Below, one piece after another: positions 32,526 to 42,660 of a stretch of DNA of 64,000 nucleotides. The notes beneath the pieces are model-generated. The model was not told the DNA's origin. It was given only the letters and a program-made list of their open reading frames with translations, and ran no database searches. Source of the DNA: Cafeteria roenbergensis (Eukaryota > Sar > Bigyra > Bicosoecida > Cafeteriaceae); NCBI GenBank assembly GCA_008330645.1, contig VLTN01000049.1, forward strand, positions 1-64,000, written 5' to 3'. How positions within the stretch are numbered: position 1 is the stretch's first letter; the number at the start of each line of letters is the position of its first letter. Both the position numbers and the translations under genes were made by a program.

Positions 32526-34011
32526 ACAGGCCGCGCTGCCTGCGGCTTCCCACGCCCGAACTCGACGCCCTGCGCACCTCCGGCAGGGGCGCGGCCCCGT
32601 CCACCCGCTTGTGCACGGCCACCTTGCCCTCGGTGATGACGAAGAACCGGTCGCCGGTGTTTCCCTGCCGGATGATTGTTTCGCCGCGCTCGAAGGCGAG
32701 CACCCGCAGGCGGCGCATCAGCAGGCCGAACTGGCCCTCTGAGAACGCGTGAAAGAGCGGAACGCTCTTGAGGAAGCTGACGGTGCCAGCGGGAGCGGCG
32801 CCGCGGGGCTGGCCGGGAGCCTCGCCCCTTGCAAGGCGGCTCGCGAGCGCCTTTGCGGCGGCGGCCGAGGTGCCGGCAGCGCCCGCGCCACGTCGAGCCC
32901 CCTCTGTGCTGCTCGACTCGCCAGCGTCCTCGTCAGACTCCTCCTCTTCCTCTTCTTCCTCCTCTTCCTCTGACGAGTCGCTCAGGGCCAGCAGGCCGCG
33001 TGAGAGCGCCATCTTGCCCTTGCGCCCAGATGCGCCGCTCAGCGCCGCGGCGGCCATGGTTGCCGCCGTAGACTGCCGCCGCATCGCGCTTCCGCCCTTA
33101 CGGGTGCGGAACGGCGCGCCAGCAACGGCGGCCAAGGGCGCCGCGCCGTTGGCCTTGGCTGCACCCGCCGGCGCGCTGAAGCCGAGCGGTTTGCTGGCCA
33201 GAGCGCTCCCCTTGTCACTGCCACCGCCCCCATCCACGGCTGCAAACCCGCTGCCAGGAGGCGTGCTGCGACCATCCTTCTCGGTGCCGCCGTCGGCGGG
33301 GCAAGCGTCGGGGCCGCCTTCCGCAGCGGGCCCGCGGGCTGAGGCACGCTCGCGCTCCGCCTGGAGCGCTGCGATTGCGCGCCGCTCCCCGTCGCGGGCC
33401 TCGGTCAGCGCCAGGCGCGCCGCCGCCAGCTCGCGCTCGATGTCTTCAATTTGCTTGCGCAGGGCCTTGTTCTCGTCCTCGAGCGCAGGGACGCGCGCGG
33501 CAGCCTCGCGGAGCTCCGAGACTCCCATCGCCGGCTCCGCACCAGCGGCTGCCTGTGCCTGCGCCACGAGCGCCCTAGGGTCCTCCCACATGCTGCTGTT
33601 CAGCTCCGCGTTGAAATAGTAGGTGTCGCCGTCGTCGTCGGTCTGGGCGCTCCAGTCGTCCAGGCGGGCCGGGTCGATGAGAACGTCCCCGAACTGGACC
33701 AGCCCGCTTTCGCAAAGCACAGGCAAGTCCGCCGCCGCCCCAGAGGCCGCTTCGCCGTTGTCGGCCTCCTCCGCCTGAGGTAGGGTGAGCTCGGCGGGCA
33801 GGTCAGACTCTTTGACCACGCGGACCCCTTCGGGCCGCCCGTACTGGCTCGCACCGGTCGCGGTGTGGTAAAAGTAAACCTCCGGGTCCGCTTGCCCCGG
33901 ATCCGCGCTCTCGTCCACCGGAGACTCCACCCAGAAGCCGCCGTCCGCATCAAGCTCCGGAATGATCCCGGCCGCGATTGCGCGCTCAAGCGCGGCAGGC
34001 TCGAAGGCCAT
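27301..34011 (-). CDS. Class I PI3-kinase fused to WW, cyclic-nucleotide-binding and GAF domains
   Basis: 2236 aa in one uninterrupted exon, ATG 34011, TAG 27301. In order: a WW-like segment (about 24-62, degenerate) and a better WW (about 118-148, W...YYFN...MWEDP); a coiled coil (about 160-215); a cyclic-nucleotide-binding fold (about 415-467 and 660-717) with Glu679 and Arg688 in the phosphate cassette FFGERALLTHEKRAAS; a GAF-like region (about 960-1215); PI3K C2 (about 1340-1520, ending LRTGTLTLRLWPG); the helical accessory domain (about 1657-1837); and the kinase (about 1857-2236) with GDDLRQDQ, GIGDRHNDN (Asp2092) and HIDFGHFLGNFKKKLG (Asp2110). The basic KKK and KRER of the activation loop are as in class I enzymes that phosphorylate PI(4,5)P2. 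I see no p85-binding or Ras-binding domain. The cNBD is interrupted by about 190 low-complexity residues. Confidence 0.9.
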
Positions 34012-34501
34012 GCTGCCAGGCCGGGAGCAGGGGAGACCGGGCTCGGCTGGCAGTCACTCAGCTCGGGGCCGCTATTGCGCTGCGACGCGGCCACCGCACG
34101 GGCAGCCGGAAGCCCGGGAAGGTCTCCCGGGGGGGATGGCAAGGGTCCTGGCGCGGGGGCGCGCCTGGCCGACGCAGCTCGCGCAGTGTGTCGGGGCCTG
34201 CCGGGCAGGGCAGCGAGAATTGCCGAATCGTGACCACCAGTTGTGCAAGCTCAAGCGCGCCTCGTGGTGCTGCGAGTGGCCGTCCGCTAGCCGCGCCGCC
34301 GCGTGCTTCGCGCCCCCCCCCCCCGCCTCGAGCGGAACACTCCTGCACACTCGGCACACAACCCGCACACGCAACGCAAGACAGTCCTCGCGCGCGGCAC
34401 GGGAGGCCGTGGCAGCGCGAAGCGAACGGGTTGCACGAGTTCGAGAGGCATCCCGCTGTCGGCGGCGCGACATTGCGCGGCCTTGCGCCCCCAGCCATGC
34501 C
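34012..34501. other. Intergenic between two minus-strand genes
   Basis: 490 bases holding the promoter of the PI3-kinase and the 3' end of the cytochrome b561 gene. A poly-C run lies near 34314-34324. No gene is supported. Confidence 0.5.
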
Positions 34502-37500
34502 TCACTCGTCCCCGCCTCCAGGGCAGTTGCGCGGCGACCCGATGGAGCGGAAGCCTGTGCCGGCCAGCCGCTCGCTCAGGGTGTGCTGGAGCTGGTGCTG
34601 GCTCGGTTCGCGAAAGGCCAAAAACGAGAGCGAGCCGGCCGACCCTGCGCTCGAGGCGAGTGGCACGACAGGGGCCGGGCCAAGCGGGCGCTCCCGCGAC
34701 TCGGAAGTCGAGCGGCGCCCAGTTGAGGCAGCGGGGTGGTGCAGGAGTCCGACGCCCGCGGCGCCGTGCGAGCCAAGTTGCAGCGAGCCTTGCGACCGGG
34801 CCATGGCCGCCCGCAGGGCTCGCGGCAGTGCCCTGTCAACCGGCGGGGTCATGCCAACCCCCGCCGCATCCGCGCTTGGCACGACCAGCTGGCTGGCTGC
34901 CACGGGCTGCGGCCTGCTGGGGCCCAGCAGGTTGACTCCGTGTTGTGCTGAGTCAGCAGCCGCGAGCGGGTTGCGCATCATGCCCATGACCAAAGGCCGC
35001 CTCCCCGTCTTTCCCTTGGCACCCTTGGCGCCCTTGGCGCTCCGGGTCGGCGGTGGGCTGGGCGGCGGCGCGGGCCGCGCGCGCGCGCAGTGGTGCAAGA
35101 GCAGCAGCGATGCCACCTCCAGCGAAGCCCCTGCGGCCGCGCCGCCCACAAGCCCCGGGGGGGCGCGCGCCTCCGCAAGCGCCAGCGAAAGCACGACCGG
35201 GCCAAGCACCAGCGAGAGGAGCGCCATCGCGCGGTGCAGACGCAGCCACAGGCACCGCAGCGGCGCGCCGAGCCGGGGCCGGAACACGCCGAGGGTCACA
35301 TTGATCACAGGCACGGAAGCCGCGCCGAGGGCGGCGACGGCCGCTGACGAGCCCGGCATCACGCCCGTGCTGCTGGCTCCGCTGGCCTCGGCGGGGAGAA
35401 GGGGGATCACCCCTGCAGCGACGGCCAGCGCCGCCCCGCATAGCTGAAGGCCCGCGTGCAGCCTGAGCAACCGGGCGCGCGGCACTCCCTGGGACATGGG
35501 GTGCGCAACCACCGCCAGCACGACGCCCGCCGGGAGCGCTGCGAGCCAGGCAACAGCGAGCGTCGCGAGGCCCGCAACGCTCAGCGCCTCTGCGTCGGGG
35601 CCCCAGCCGCTGCCAGCGGGCGACCCCGCGCCGGGCACTTCCCGCAGCGACACCACCGCCGCCCCCGCCGCCCCGGGCAAGTGCCCTCCAAGCTGGTCGA
35701 GGCTGCGCGCTGCCCCGCCGCTCGCGAACAGCGCTGTCACGGACTGGCCCGCGACCAGCGTCACGGCTCCGGCAACGCCCCTGGAAGCCGCCAGCGGCCG
35801 CTTCGCAAGCAGCCGAAACGCCATCCCGTTGGCGTCAGCGGGCCCGTCCCAGCCAGGCGACGCAAATGCGGCGTCGCCTGACTTGGTGGCCGAGCCTGCG
35901 CCGACGAGCACCCGCTCCAGCGCTGTCGCGGCTGCGTCGCGCGTTGAGCGGGGAACCACACCCGCCGCCGATGCGTTGCTGATGCTCACTTCGACCACCC
36001 GCCCCGGCTGCGAGGACGCGCCAGGCAGCGCGACCAGCGCCCAAGCCGGCTCTGCCATGCACTGCCGCCCAGAGCAGCCAAGGGTCCCGCCGGCCGGCCA
36101 CTGCCCCCCGGCGGCGCCGCCTCCGCCGCCGCGGAATCCGACGGCCGCCCACCCAGCGCCGGTGAACTGCAGCTGCACCACGAGCGACAGGCCGCCGGGC
36201 GCCAGCTCGTCCCTGACCACCCCCCACCGAAGCGCCATGGGGGGCTGCACTGGGGCGAGCACTGTGTCGGTCATGCCCGCTGCCAGCTCTGCCGACACGG
36301 CCTCCTGCTGCTCCAGCTCCGCGGCCGATGTCCCCAACCGCGCGAGCAGCGGCGCGTCAGCGGCCCGTGCCCCTAGCAGCTGCAGCGACGGCCGCGCCGC
36401 TGCCAGGGCCGACGCGCTGCGCAGAGCTCTGCCGATGATTCCCACTTCGGTGTCGAAAGCGCTGGGGGCGGGCGGCCAGGCCTCACAGGGCGCCTCGTCG
36501 TCGTCGTCGTCGTCGAGCCGTGTCGGCGCGCCGCTTGGCAAGACGTGGAACCGCGCCCATTCGCTGGAAGCGCTCAGCCGTGCCGCCCCGAATCGAGCGA
36601 GGATTGGGGTTTGCCCGGGCCGGTTGACCTCAGCCGTGACGATTGCCCGGACGTCGGCCGCGACGGCCGCCAGCACATCGCTGCTCTCCGGCTGCCAGGC
36701 TGAGGGCGGGGGGGGCGTGGGCGCAGTTGCGGTCTGGTCGGCAGCTTTCAGGAAGACGACCACGACGGCTAGAGAGGAGATCCAGGTGGGGCAGGCCGTC
36801 GGGGGCGCAGCCGAGGCAGCAACCGAGGGCGCAGCCGAAGCAGCGGCCGAGGCAGCAACCGAGGGCGCAGCCGAAGCAGCGGCCGAGGCAGCAACCGAGG
36901 GCGCAGCCGAAGCAGCGGCCGAGGCAGCAACCGAGGGCGCAGCCGAAGCTGCAGCTGAGGGGCTCGCGGGTGGAATGGACGGTGAGCACGACGCCGACGG
37001 GGTCGGTCCAGGGGGTGCTTCGGCCGCGTTCAGCCTTCGCGGCGCAGCAGCGCCTGGGGGGGCTTTGGGCGGCACCTCGAGCCAAGGCGCGTGCCACCCG
37101 TGGACACGGAAGCGCCCTTCCGCCGCGCCAAGCACCGATCTGGCTGCCGCACTGACTCGTAATAGCGTTTGCTGCGAGAATGCGGTCGCCGGCGGGGCCC
37201 ATGCGACCTGCGCGCGGAGGACAGGGGCGACAGCAGAAAGGACCTTCGCACCAGCGCCAACTCGCCGCACACGGGCCATTGCGCGGAGCCGTCAGAGCGT
37301 GCGAGCCAGCAAGCGCGGTGTGGGGCTCACCGTGCCGAGCAGGCGCCACGCTCGGCCCAAAGGGCGGCGCTCCGCTCTCGCGCAGTCTGAAGGCGCTGAA
37401 ACGGGGGCTATTTCAGACCATGCCGCCGAGCCCTCTTTGCTGGTGCTGCAGTGCCCGCCGTTGCACCACGACAGGCGCACGTCTGTGATGCCCTGCAGAT

Positions 37501-37702
37501 CGCGCCGCGCAGCGACCCGCAACACGAGCAGCCCAGGCTGGGCACTGCGGTGCGCGGGCGGCCGGCAAGCCCAGGTGTCGAGCCTCAGGTCCCCGCCGGC
37601 AGGAAGCAGCGCCCTCGCAGCGGCGCAAACAACAACCGCAACAAGGAATGCAGTCGGCCACTGGCGGCCGCCGCGCGGGCCGCGCCGGGCGGCCTCGCGC
37701 AT
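34502..37702 (-). CDS. DOMON / cytochrome b561 (CYBDOM) membrane protein
   Basis: Exon 1 complement(37331-37702), exon 2 complement(34502-37207); 1025 aa; intron 123 bp GTGAGC...GCGCAG, phase 0. The signal sequence WPTAFLVAVVVCAAARA is supplied only by exon 1. An Ala/Ser/Pro-rich stalk with three perfect 12-residue repeats follows. A DOMON domain (about 445-630) precedes a cytochrome b561 core with five or six membrane segments (about 660-830), with His in AHPMSQ, RLHAGLQ and RLHRAMALL. The expected second His of the NVTLGVF motif is not visible. Such proteins carry electrons from cytosolic ascorbate or NADPH across membranes, for ferric reduction. A long hydrophilic C terminus ends at GGGDE. 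The minus-strand Met at 37279 lies within the intron and is not the start. Confidence 0.82.
36831..36938 (-). repeat. 36-bp coding tandem repeat (three perfect copies plus partials)
   Basis: Three identical copies of a 36-base unit at 36831-36866, 36867-36902 and 36903-36938, with partial copies each side (36807-36830 and 36939-36950). It encodes the 12-residue unit A-A-A-S-A-A-P-S-V-A-A-S in the stalk of the cytochrome b561 protein. The DNA-level identity implies recent expansion. Confidence 0.9.
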
Positions 37703-37941
37703 GGCCAGCGCCGCGGTTGCAGCTGAGTCTGCGTGCGCGTTCCTTCAGTTCGCGCTTGCAAGTCGAGTTCCAACTCTGCAGAGTCGGCCGCGCAACTCGC
37801 AAACGGCCAGCAACGCAAGCCGGCCACTTGCGACCGCGCCAGGCTGCCCTTCGGCCCGGACTCCCCGTCGCCGCTTCGAGATCCAGCGCTGTGCGGGGTG
37901 CTGGCCGCATTGCCACGCGCCGGTCGCCCTTGGAAGGGGCA
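37703..37941. promoter_or_regulatory. Shared promoter region, CYBDOM / 1501-aa protein
   Basis: 239 bases between divergent start codons. No clear core element is recognised. Confidence 0.45.
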
Positions 37942-40900
37942 ATGTCCACGCCCGCCGGCGCGGGCGCCGTGCAGTGGTGCTCTCCCCACGGCGCCAAGGC
38001 CATCGATGACCACATCGACGCGCTCCTCGGCATTGCACGCGATCCGCTGGCCTACAAGGCCAGGAGTGGGGGAAGCGGGGGGCGGAATGCCGCCGGCGCA
38101 AGCCACGGCCACCAGGCGCCTCGGACTGCGCTGGAGCGCCTGGATGCGTGTTCGCGGCCATATGGGGCGGCTGCCGGGAGTGAAAGCCCGCAGCGATCCA
38201 AGTACGGGCGCACTGGCAACCCGCGCGGCGCGAGGGGTGCGCCCTCCCGTGGTTCGACCTCGGGCGAGCTGGCGGCGCTGCTGGCACAGCCGCCGGGCCG
38301 CTCGCCTCCGGGGGCGCGGCCACGTTCCTCCTTGGCCGGCTCCGCCTCTGCCTCCTCCTCTGACTGGGCTCGGGTCGCCGACGACGCTCTCGCGAGGTTG
38401 CGCCGGCTCGCCGCCCGCCCCCCGAGCCCGCCGCCCGCTCGCTCCGACCGCGGGGCTGCGCCGCCCAGCAGGACGTCGGCGGGCAGAGCAGCCCCGGGCG
38501 GTTCACCGCGGCTGCCAGTCACCCCTTCCCGCGCCGTTCGCACCGCGTCGCTCGTCTCCCCGGGCGCGATCACGGCTGCATCGCCCGGCGTGGCGCCGGG
38601 GGCAGTCCTTGCTCCGCGCCCCAGCAACTCCAGCCCGGCCGGCAGAGCCGCTCGCCAGCCACCACGAGCCTTCCGACGCGACGGCGGAACCTCGGGCGAC
38701 ATTCTCCCGAGCGGAGCCTCCACCTCGCACTTGCCGCTGCCGCAGCAACCCCAGCTGCTGCTCTCCGCGTCGCTCGGAATCGAGCGACCCGCGCTCTTCG
38801 GAAAGATCCGAGCTCTGCCGCAGGAAGAGCAGCCAGCCCAAGACCGCTCGCGTCAAGGTTCAGTCACTGGCCAGTCGCCGATCCGTCAGTCTCCGCGCCA
38901 CCAACCGAGCATCACGGCCGAGTCGCTCAGCCGGCCCCAGCCCGCGCCGCTCGCGGCAGCTGCTGCAGCATCGGCCGCGCAGGCCGGCCCGGCCAGTGAC
39001 GGGGCCGGCCGCGGTCGCCGCGGGCCTCCGGTGGCAGGGTCGGCTGACGCCCGGGGCCACCCCGACCCCGTCGCAGCCGCCCTTCGCGCGCTGGACGGCA
39101 TGGCGGGCGAGTCAGCGGCCGCTGACCGGAGCTGGCTGGGGGGCGACTGGAGCGACTCCACGCTGGACCAGCATCACGACGGGGCATGGGGGGTCGGTGC
39201 ACTGTGGAGGGGGGTCGCGACTGGCGGTGCCAGTGGCGGAGCGAGTGGCGGTGCTGCTGGCGGCACGGGTCGCAGCCGCAGCGGCGGCGTGGCCGCCATC
39301 GGACGATCTTCGCGCGCGGCGTTGAAGCCAGACAGCGGCTCTGACGACGCAAACGCCGGGAACGCTGCCAGCTGCGACGCTCCTGGCCGTGGCAACGGCC
39401 TCCCTTTTGCGGTGCGCCGCGCGAGTCACCCGCGAGTCACGTTCGAGTCATATGCTGAAGCCGCTGCTGCCACTTCAACCCCCGCCTCCGCTGCAGCCGG
39501 ATCGACTCTACACGGCCCAGCAGCGAACAGCTCGGCAGCTTGTGGCCAGGCGGACAGCACCAGCGCTGGCGACGGCGCCGACGAGACGCCGCCTCGTCGC
39601 GCACTCAGCCGGCAGGCCAGCCCCACGGGCGTGGCGGTGTCGCCCGTGGTGGCGGGTGCCGCAGGCGCGGCCCACGGAGAGAGCCAGGGGCTCGCCGAGC
39701 CGGATGCGAAGCCAGATACGCAGCCGTCTGCGGGCCTTGCAGCTGGTGACCGCGAGGCGCGCACCGGGGCCTCGGCAGAGCCAGCAGGGGAGGGCGCAAC
39801 GTCGACGAAGGATGAGACGGCGGAGGCGGAAGACGAGGGTCAAGAGGCTGAGGAGTGGTCCGCGCTGCTTAGGCTGGCGCAGGGCTCGGCGCGAGACCTG
39901 CAGCGTTCGGGTTCGAGCACGGATGCAACCATGAAGTCTGCAGCGGGATCTGGTGCCCGTCCAGCCGGAGGGCAACCGTGCGAGGCATGGCGCGACGGCC
40001 GGGCGGGTCAGAGCGCGCGCCAAGCCGGCACTGAAGCGTCCGGCGCAGCGGCTGCCGGCCTGTCGTGGGGCCTGCTGGCGACGTCCGACGACGTTGCCCT
40101 GTCCAGCGGGTCGCTGCGTGACCAGGACGTCTCAGCCGGCCGAGCGGCCAGCCGGCCCGCCGTGGACAGACCGGGCCGTCTAGTGCGCAGTGGCACCGGC
40201 TGGCAGCTGCGCTCGGTCGCTGACGCCAAGCCCGCGCCCCTGCCTCCGCGAGAGCTGCGGGCGCACTTGCGCGCCTGGGAGGCGGAGGCCACGGCTGCGG
40301 CGGCTTGGGCGGCATCGGGGCCGCGGGCGGTGCAAATTCTCGCAGCGGCGGCGGCCAGAGCGCAAGCGGACCACGCTCGCCGCGCCGACCGTTCCCACGA
40401 GCAGGTCCCCAAAGACTGCACCCCAGAGGGCCCAGGGCTTCCCGAGGGCGGCGCCGCTCACTGTACGGCGGTGCCCCTGCCGTTTGACGCGGCGGCAGTC
40501 CGGTCGCTGCTTCGCCGCGCCCTCTCCGCATGGGAATCCAGCAAGGCTGGGGCGCGGCGCCGGTGTGACGTCATCCAGCGCGTAGGCAGGATGCTTGGCG
40601 TGGAGGACGTGCTGGGCTTGCAAGGCCCCTCGCGGTGGATCGATGACGGCTCCCTGGTCCTTCCAGCCGCGCTCGGCCGACACGCGCGCCACCACGGCGC
40701 CAGCCGCGTGCCGGTGGAGTCTGGGACCGTAGTTGCCCCTGACAGGGAGCCCTCAGTCGCAGCTGCCGGCGATTGGAGTCCCAGCTCTGCTGGCTCTGCC
40801 AGCTCTGCCGGCTCTGCGGCTGACGGGAGCGAGTCGCTCCCGCAGGACAGGCTCACGCGCGCAGCCATGGCGCTGTCTCGAGAGGCCTCTGCCGCAGAGG

Positions 40901-42447
40901 CGGACACCGGGACGGACGCCGCGCTGCTCCGACTCGTGGAGCGGCGCGAAGACGCGAAGCGCACGCTGCGGCTGCTGGCGAGGCAGGCGCAGCGACACGC
41001 CGCGGCGCTGGCTGCGCACGCGCGTGCCGTCGCTGCCGGCGGGAAGTCCGGTCGAGCCGCGGTCGGCCACCGGAGCGCCCGGGCTGACGCAGCGCTTGGG
41101 GTGGCCGCGTTGCCCACTCGGCGGCAGCGGCCACGCGCCGACCGGGCGCTGATGCTGGAAGGATCAGCAAGGGCCACTGCGCCCCTCACACGCGCCTGGC
41201 GGGGCGGCGCCCCTGCCGCTGCTGGGCGTGGCGCTGGCGTTGCCCCTCGTGCAAAGCGCGGCTCTGGAGCCGGCGCCCCAGACGCTGCTGGCGGGTCGAC
41301 CAGCAGGCTTCCGCGCGCAGGTCGCCAAGCCCCGACCAGGCACGACCGAGACATCACGTCCGACCTGTCTGTCGATTCCGCGGCGGAGCTGGACGGCCTC
41401 AGCGACTGGCCGCCCGGCACGGGCCATCGCGGGCTCCAGGCCAGCGCCCAAGGGAGCAGATCGGGCTCTGCCGGGGGCGGATCGCCGAGCGGTGGGGGCG
41501 TGGTGGTGGACGTGCTCCTAGTGGACCACGCCACGGCCGCGCCGCCGGTCACTCCGGTTCGCGGGACTGGCGCGTCTGCCGCGCATCGCAAGCCTGTCGC
41601 GCACGCATCAAGGCGGTGGGCCACGGGCAGGCAGGTCACGCTCATCGACGCCGGACCGGGCGTTGCCGCCGTGGACCTGCTGTCGCCTGGCGACCCGACC
41701 GCGCCCGGCTCTGGCAGCAGAGCTGGCCTATCGAGCGGCGTTGGAGGGGCTCCTGGCAAGCGGGCTCCCGAGGCCCAGGCCGCCAGCAGGACACGCGCCG
41801 CGCAAACCCCGGACCCGGTTGGCGCGGGCGCGGGCACTGGCGCCGGCTCTGGCGCTGGCGCTGGCGCTGGCGCCCCCCGTGGACGAGCCTGGGGGGATGC
41901 GTCCCTGGGAGAGCAGGAGGGTGCGGCGGGCGAGCAAGAGGAGGCGTCCACGGGGTCCTCGTGGCTGCTGGCGCCTCCGCCGGGCCGGCCGAACCAGCTG
42001 ACGCGCCAGCTCATTCGTGACCTGGGCGGAGAACTGTCGGACGCAGAGGCGCTTGCGATCGACGAGGCAACTGCGGCGGCAGGAGGCGACATGAGGGCGG
42101 GCGAGCTGAGCGACTCCGAGTCTCTCGCTGCGCTGACTGCCACGCTGGCCCGCCCGCCAGGCGCATCAGAAGCAGGAACGCTCGCCCAAGGGGGCCTCCA
42201 TAGCGCCAGTCCTGCCGTCACCGCCGCCGTGACAGCAGCCACGGTGTCCGCTCGCGACCGTTGCTTGGAGCTCTATAGGCGGTTGACTGGGGAGCTTGTG
42301 CCCCGGCTTGCGGCGTTTGAGCTTCGCACGGGGCGGCCGCTGCGCTGGCGGGGCATTCACTACGCGCGGTGCATTCGGGCGGAGGTGGCGCTGGAGCTTG
42401 CTCGCGAGGACGCTGCGATTAGGCGACGGGCGCGCCGGGCGCTGTGA
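37942..42447 (+). CDS. Large disordered protein of unknown function
   Basis: 1501 aa, one exon, ATG 37942, TGA stop. I do not recognise it. Most of the protein is Ser/Ala/Gly/Pro/Arg-rich and likely disordered. Helical, less biased segments occur around residues 770-830 (LRAHLRAWEAEATAAAAWAA), 855-900 (VRSLLRRALSAWESS), 990-1035 (LLRLVERREDAKRTLRLL) and the C-terminal 65 residues (RCLELYRRLTGELVPRL...). The C-terminal helix is the best search query. A run of Gly-Ala pairs (GAGTGAGSGAGAGAGA) lies near residue 1295. Consistent codon use and a single open frame of 4.5 kb between two well-supported genes argue that it is real. A scaffold role, for example at a cytoskeletal structure, would be a guess. 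Confidence 0.7.
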   Translation: MSTPAGAGAVQWCSPHGAKAIDDHIDALLGIARDPLAYKARSGGSGGRNAAGASHGHQAPRTALERLDACSRPYGAAAGSESPQRSKYGRTGNPRGARGAPSRGSTSGELAALLAQPPGRSPPGARPRSSLAGSASASSSDWARVADDALARLRRLAARPPSPPPARSDRGAAPPSRTSAGRAAPGGSPRLPVTPSRAVRTASLVSPGAITAASPGVAPGAVLAPRPSNSSPAGRAARQPPRAFRRDGGTSGDILPSGASTSHLPLPQQPQLLLSASLGIERPALFGKIRALPQEEQPAQDRSRQGSVTGQSPIRQSPRHQPSITAESLSRPQPAPLAAAAAASAAQAGPASDGAGRGRRGPPVAGSADARGHPDPVAAALRALDGMAGESAAADRSWLGGDWSDSTLDQHHDGAWGVGALWRGVATGGASGGASGGAAGGTGRSRSGGVAAIGRSSRAALKPDSGSDDANAGNAASCDAPGRGNGLPFAVRRASHPRVTFESYAEAAAATSTPASAAAGSTLHGPAANSSAACGQADSTSAGDGADETPPRRALSRQASPTGVAVSPVVAGAAGAAHGESQGLAEPDAKPDTQPSAGLAAGDREARTGASAEPAGEGATSTKDETAEAEDEGQEAEEWSALLRLAQGSARDLQRSGSSTDATMKSAAGSGARPAGGQPCEAWRDGRAGQSARQAGTEASGAAAAGLSWGLLATSDDVALSSGSLRDQDVSAGRAASRPAVDRPGRLVRSGTGWQLRSVADAKPAPLPPRELRAHLRAWEAEATAAAAWAASGPRAVQILAAAAARAQADHARRADRSHEQVPKDCTPEGPGLPEGGAAHCTAVPLPFDAAAVRSLLRRALSAWESSKAGARRRCDVIQRVGRMLGVEDVLGLQGPSRWIDDGSLVLPAALGRHARHHGASRVPVESGTVVAPDREPSVAAAGDWSPSSAGSASSAGSAADGSESLPQDRLTRAAMALSREASAAEADTGTDAALLRLVERREDAKRTLRLLARQAQRHAAALAAHARAVAAGGKSGRAAVGHRSARADAALGVAALPTRRQRPRADRALMLEGSARATAPLTRAWRGGAPAAAGRGAGVAPRAKRGSGAGAPDAAGGSTSRLPRAGRQAPTRHDRDITSDLSVDSAAELDGLSDWPPGTGHRGLQASAQGSRSGSAGGGSPSGGGVVVDVLLVDHATAAPPVTPVRGTGASAAHRKPVAHASRRWATGRQVTLIDAGPGVAAVDLLSPGDPTAPGSGSRAGLSSGVGGAPGKRAPEAQAASRTRAAQTPDPVGAGAGTGAGSGAGAGAGAPRGRAWGDASLGEQEGAAGEQEEASTGSSWLLAPPPGRPNQLTRQLIRDLGGELSDAEALAIDEATAAAGGDMRAGELSDSESLAALTATLARPPGASEAGTLAQGGLHSASPAVTAAVTAATVSARDRCLELYRRLTGELVPRLAAFELRTGRPLRWRGIHYARCIRAEVALELAREDAAIRRRARRAL

Positions 42448-42474
42448 CGTGGGCTCGCCGTGGCCAGTGTGCGA

Positions 42475-42510
42475 GCAACAGCCAGCCGCGCTTGCGTGAG
42501 AGGCTGTTGC
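42475..42510. other. Hairpin in a convergent 3' region
   Basis: GCAACAGCC (42475-42483) is repeated inverted as GGCTGTTGC (42502-42510), a perfect 9-base stem with an 18-base loop, followed within a few bases by a T-run. It lies 27 bases after the stop of the 1501-aa gene and upstream of the converging photolyase stop. It could act in 3'-end formation. Confidence 0.5.
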
Positions 42511-42660
42511 CGATTGTTTTGCTGGCTCGGGGTGTGGGCGCGGGGAGTTATTGCGTGTTGAAAAGCCGGGCTGAGTGGGGCGGGACGCGTTCTTGTCGAA
42601 CAGTGCGAGCGTGACTTGCTGTGGGGCCTTCGGTGTTGCGGGACAGCAGGACCACGCACC

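Noticed and set aside
37208-37279. Met at 37279 as start of the cytochrome b561 protein
   Set aside because: It gives no signal peptide; exon 1 (37331-37702) with a clean donor/acceptor supplies one in frame.
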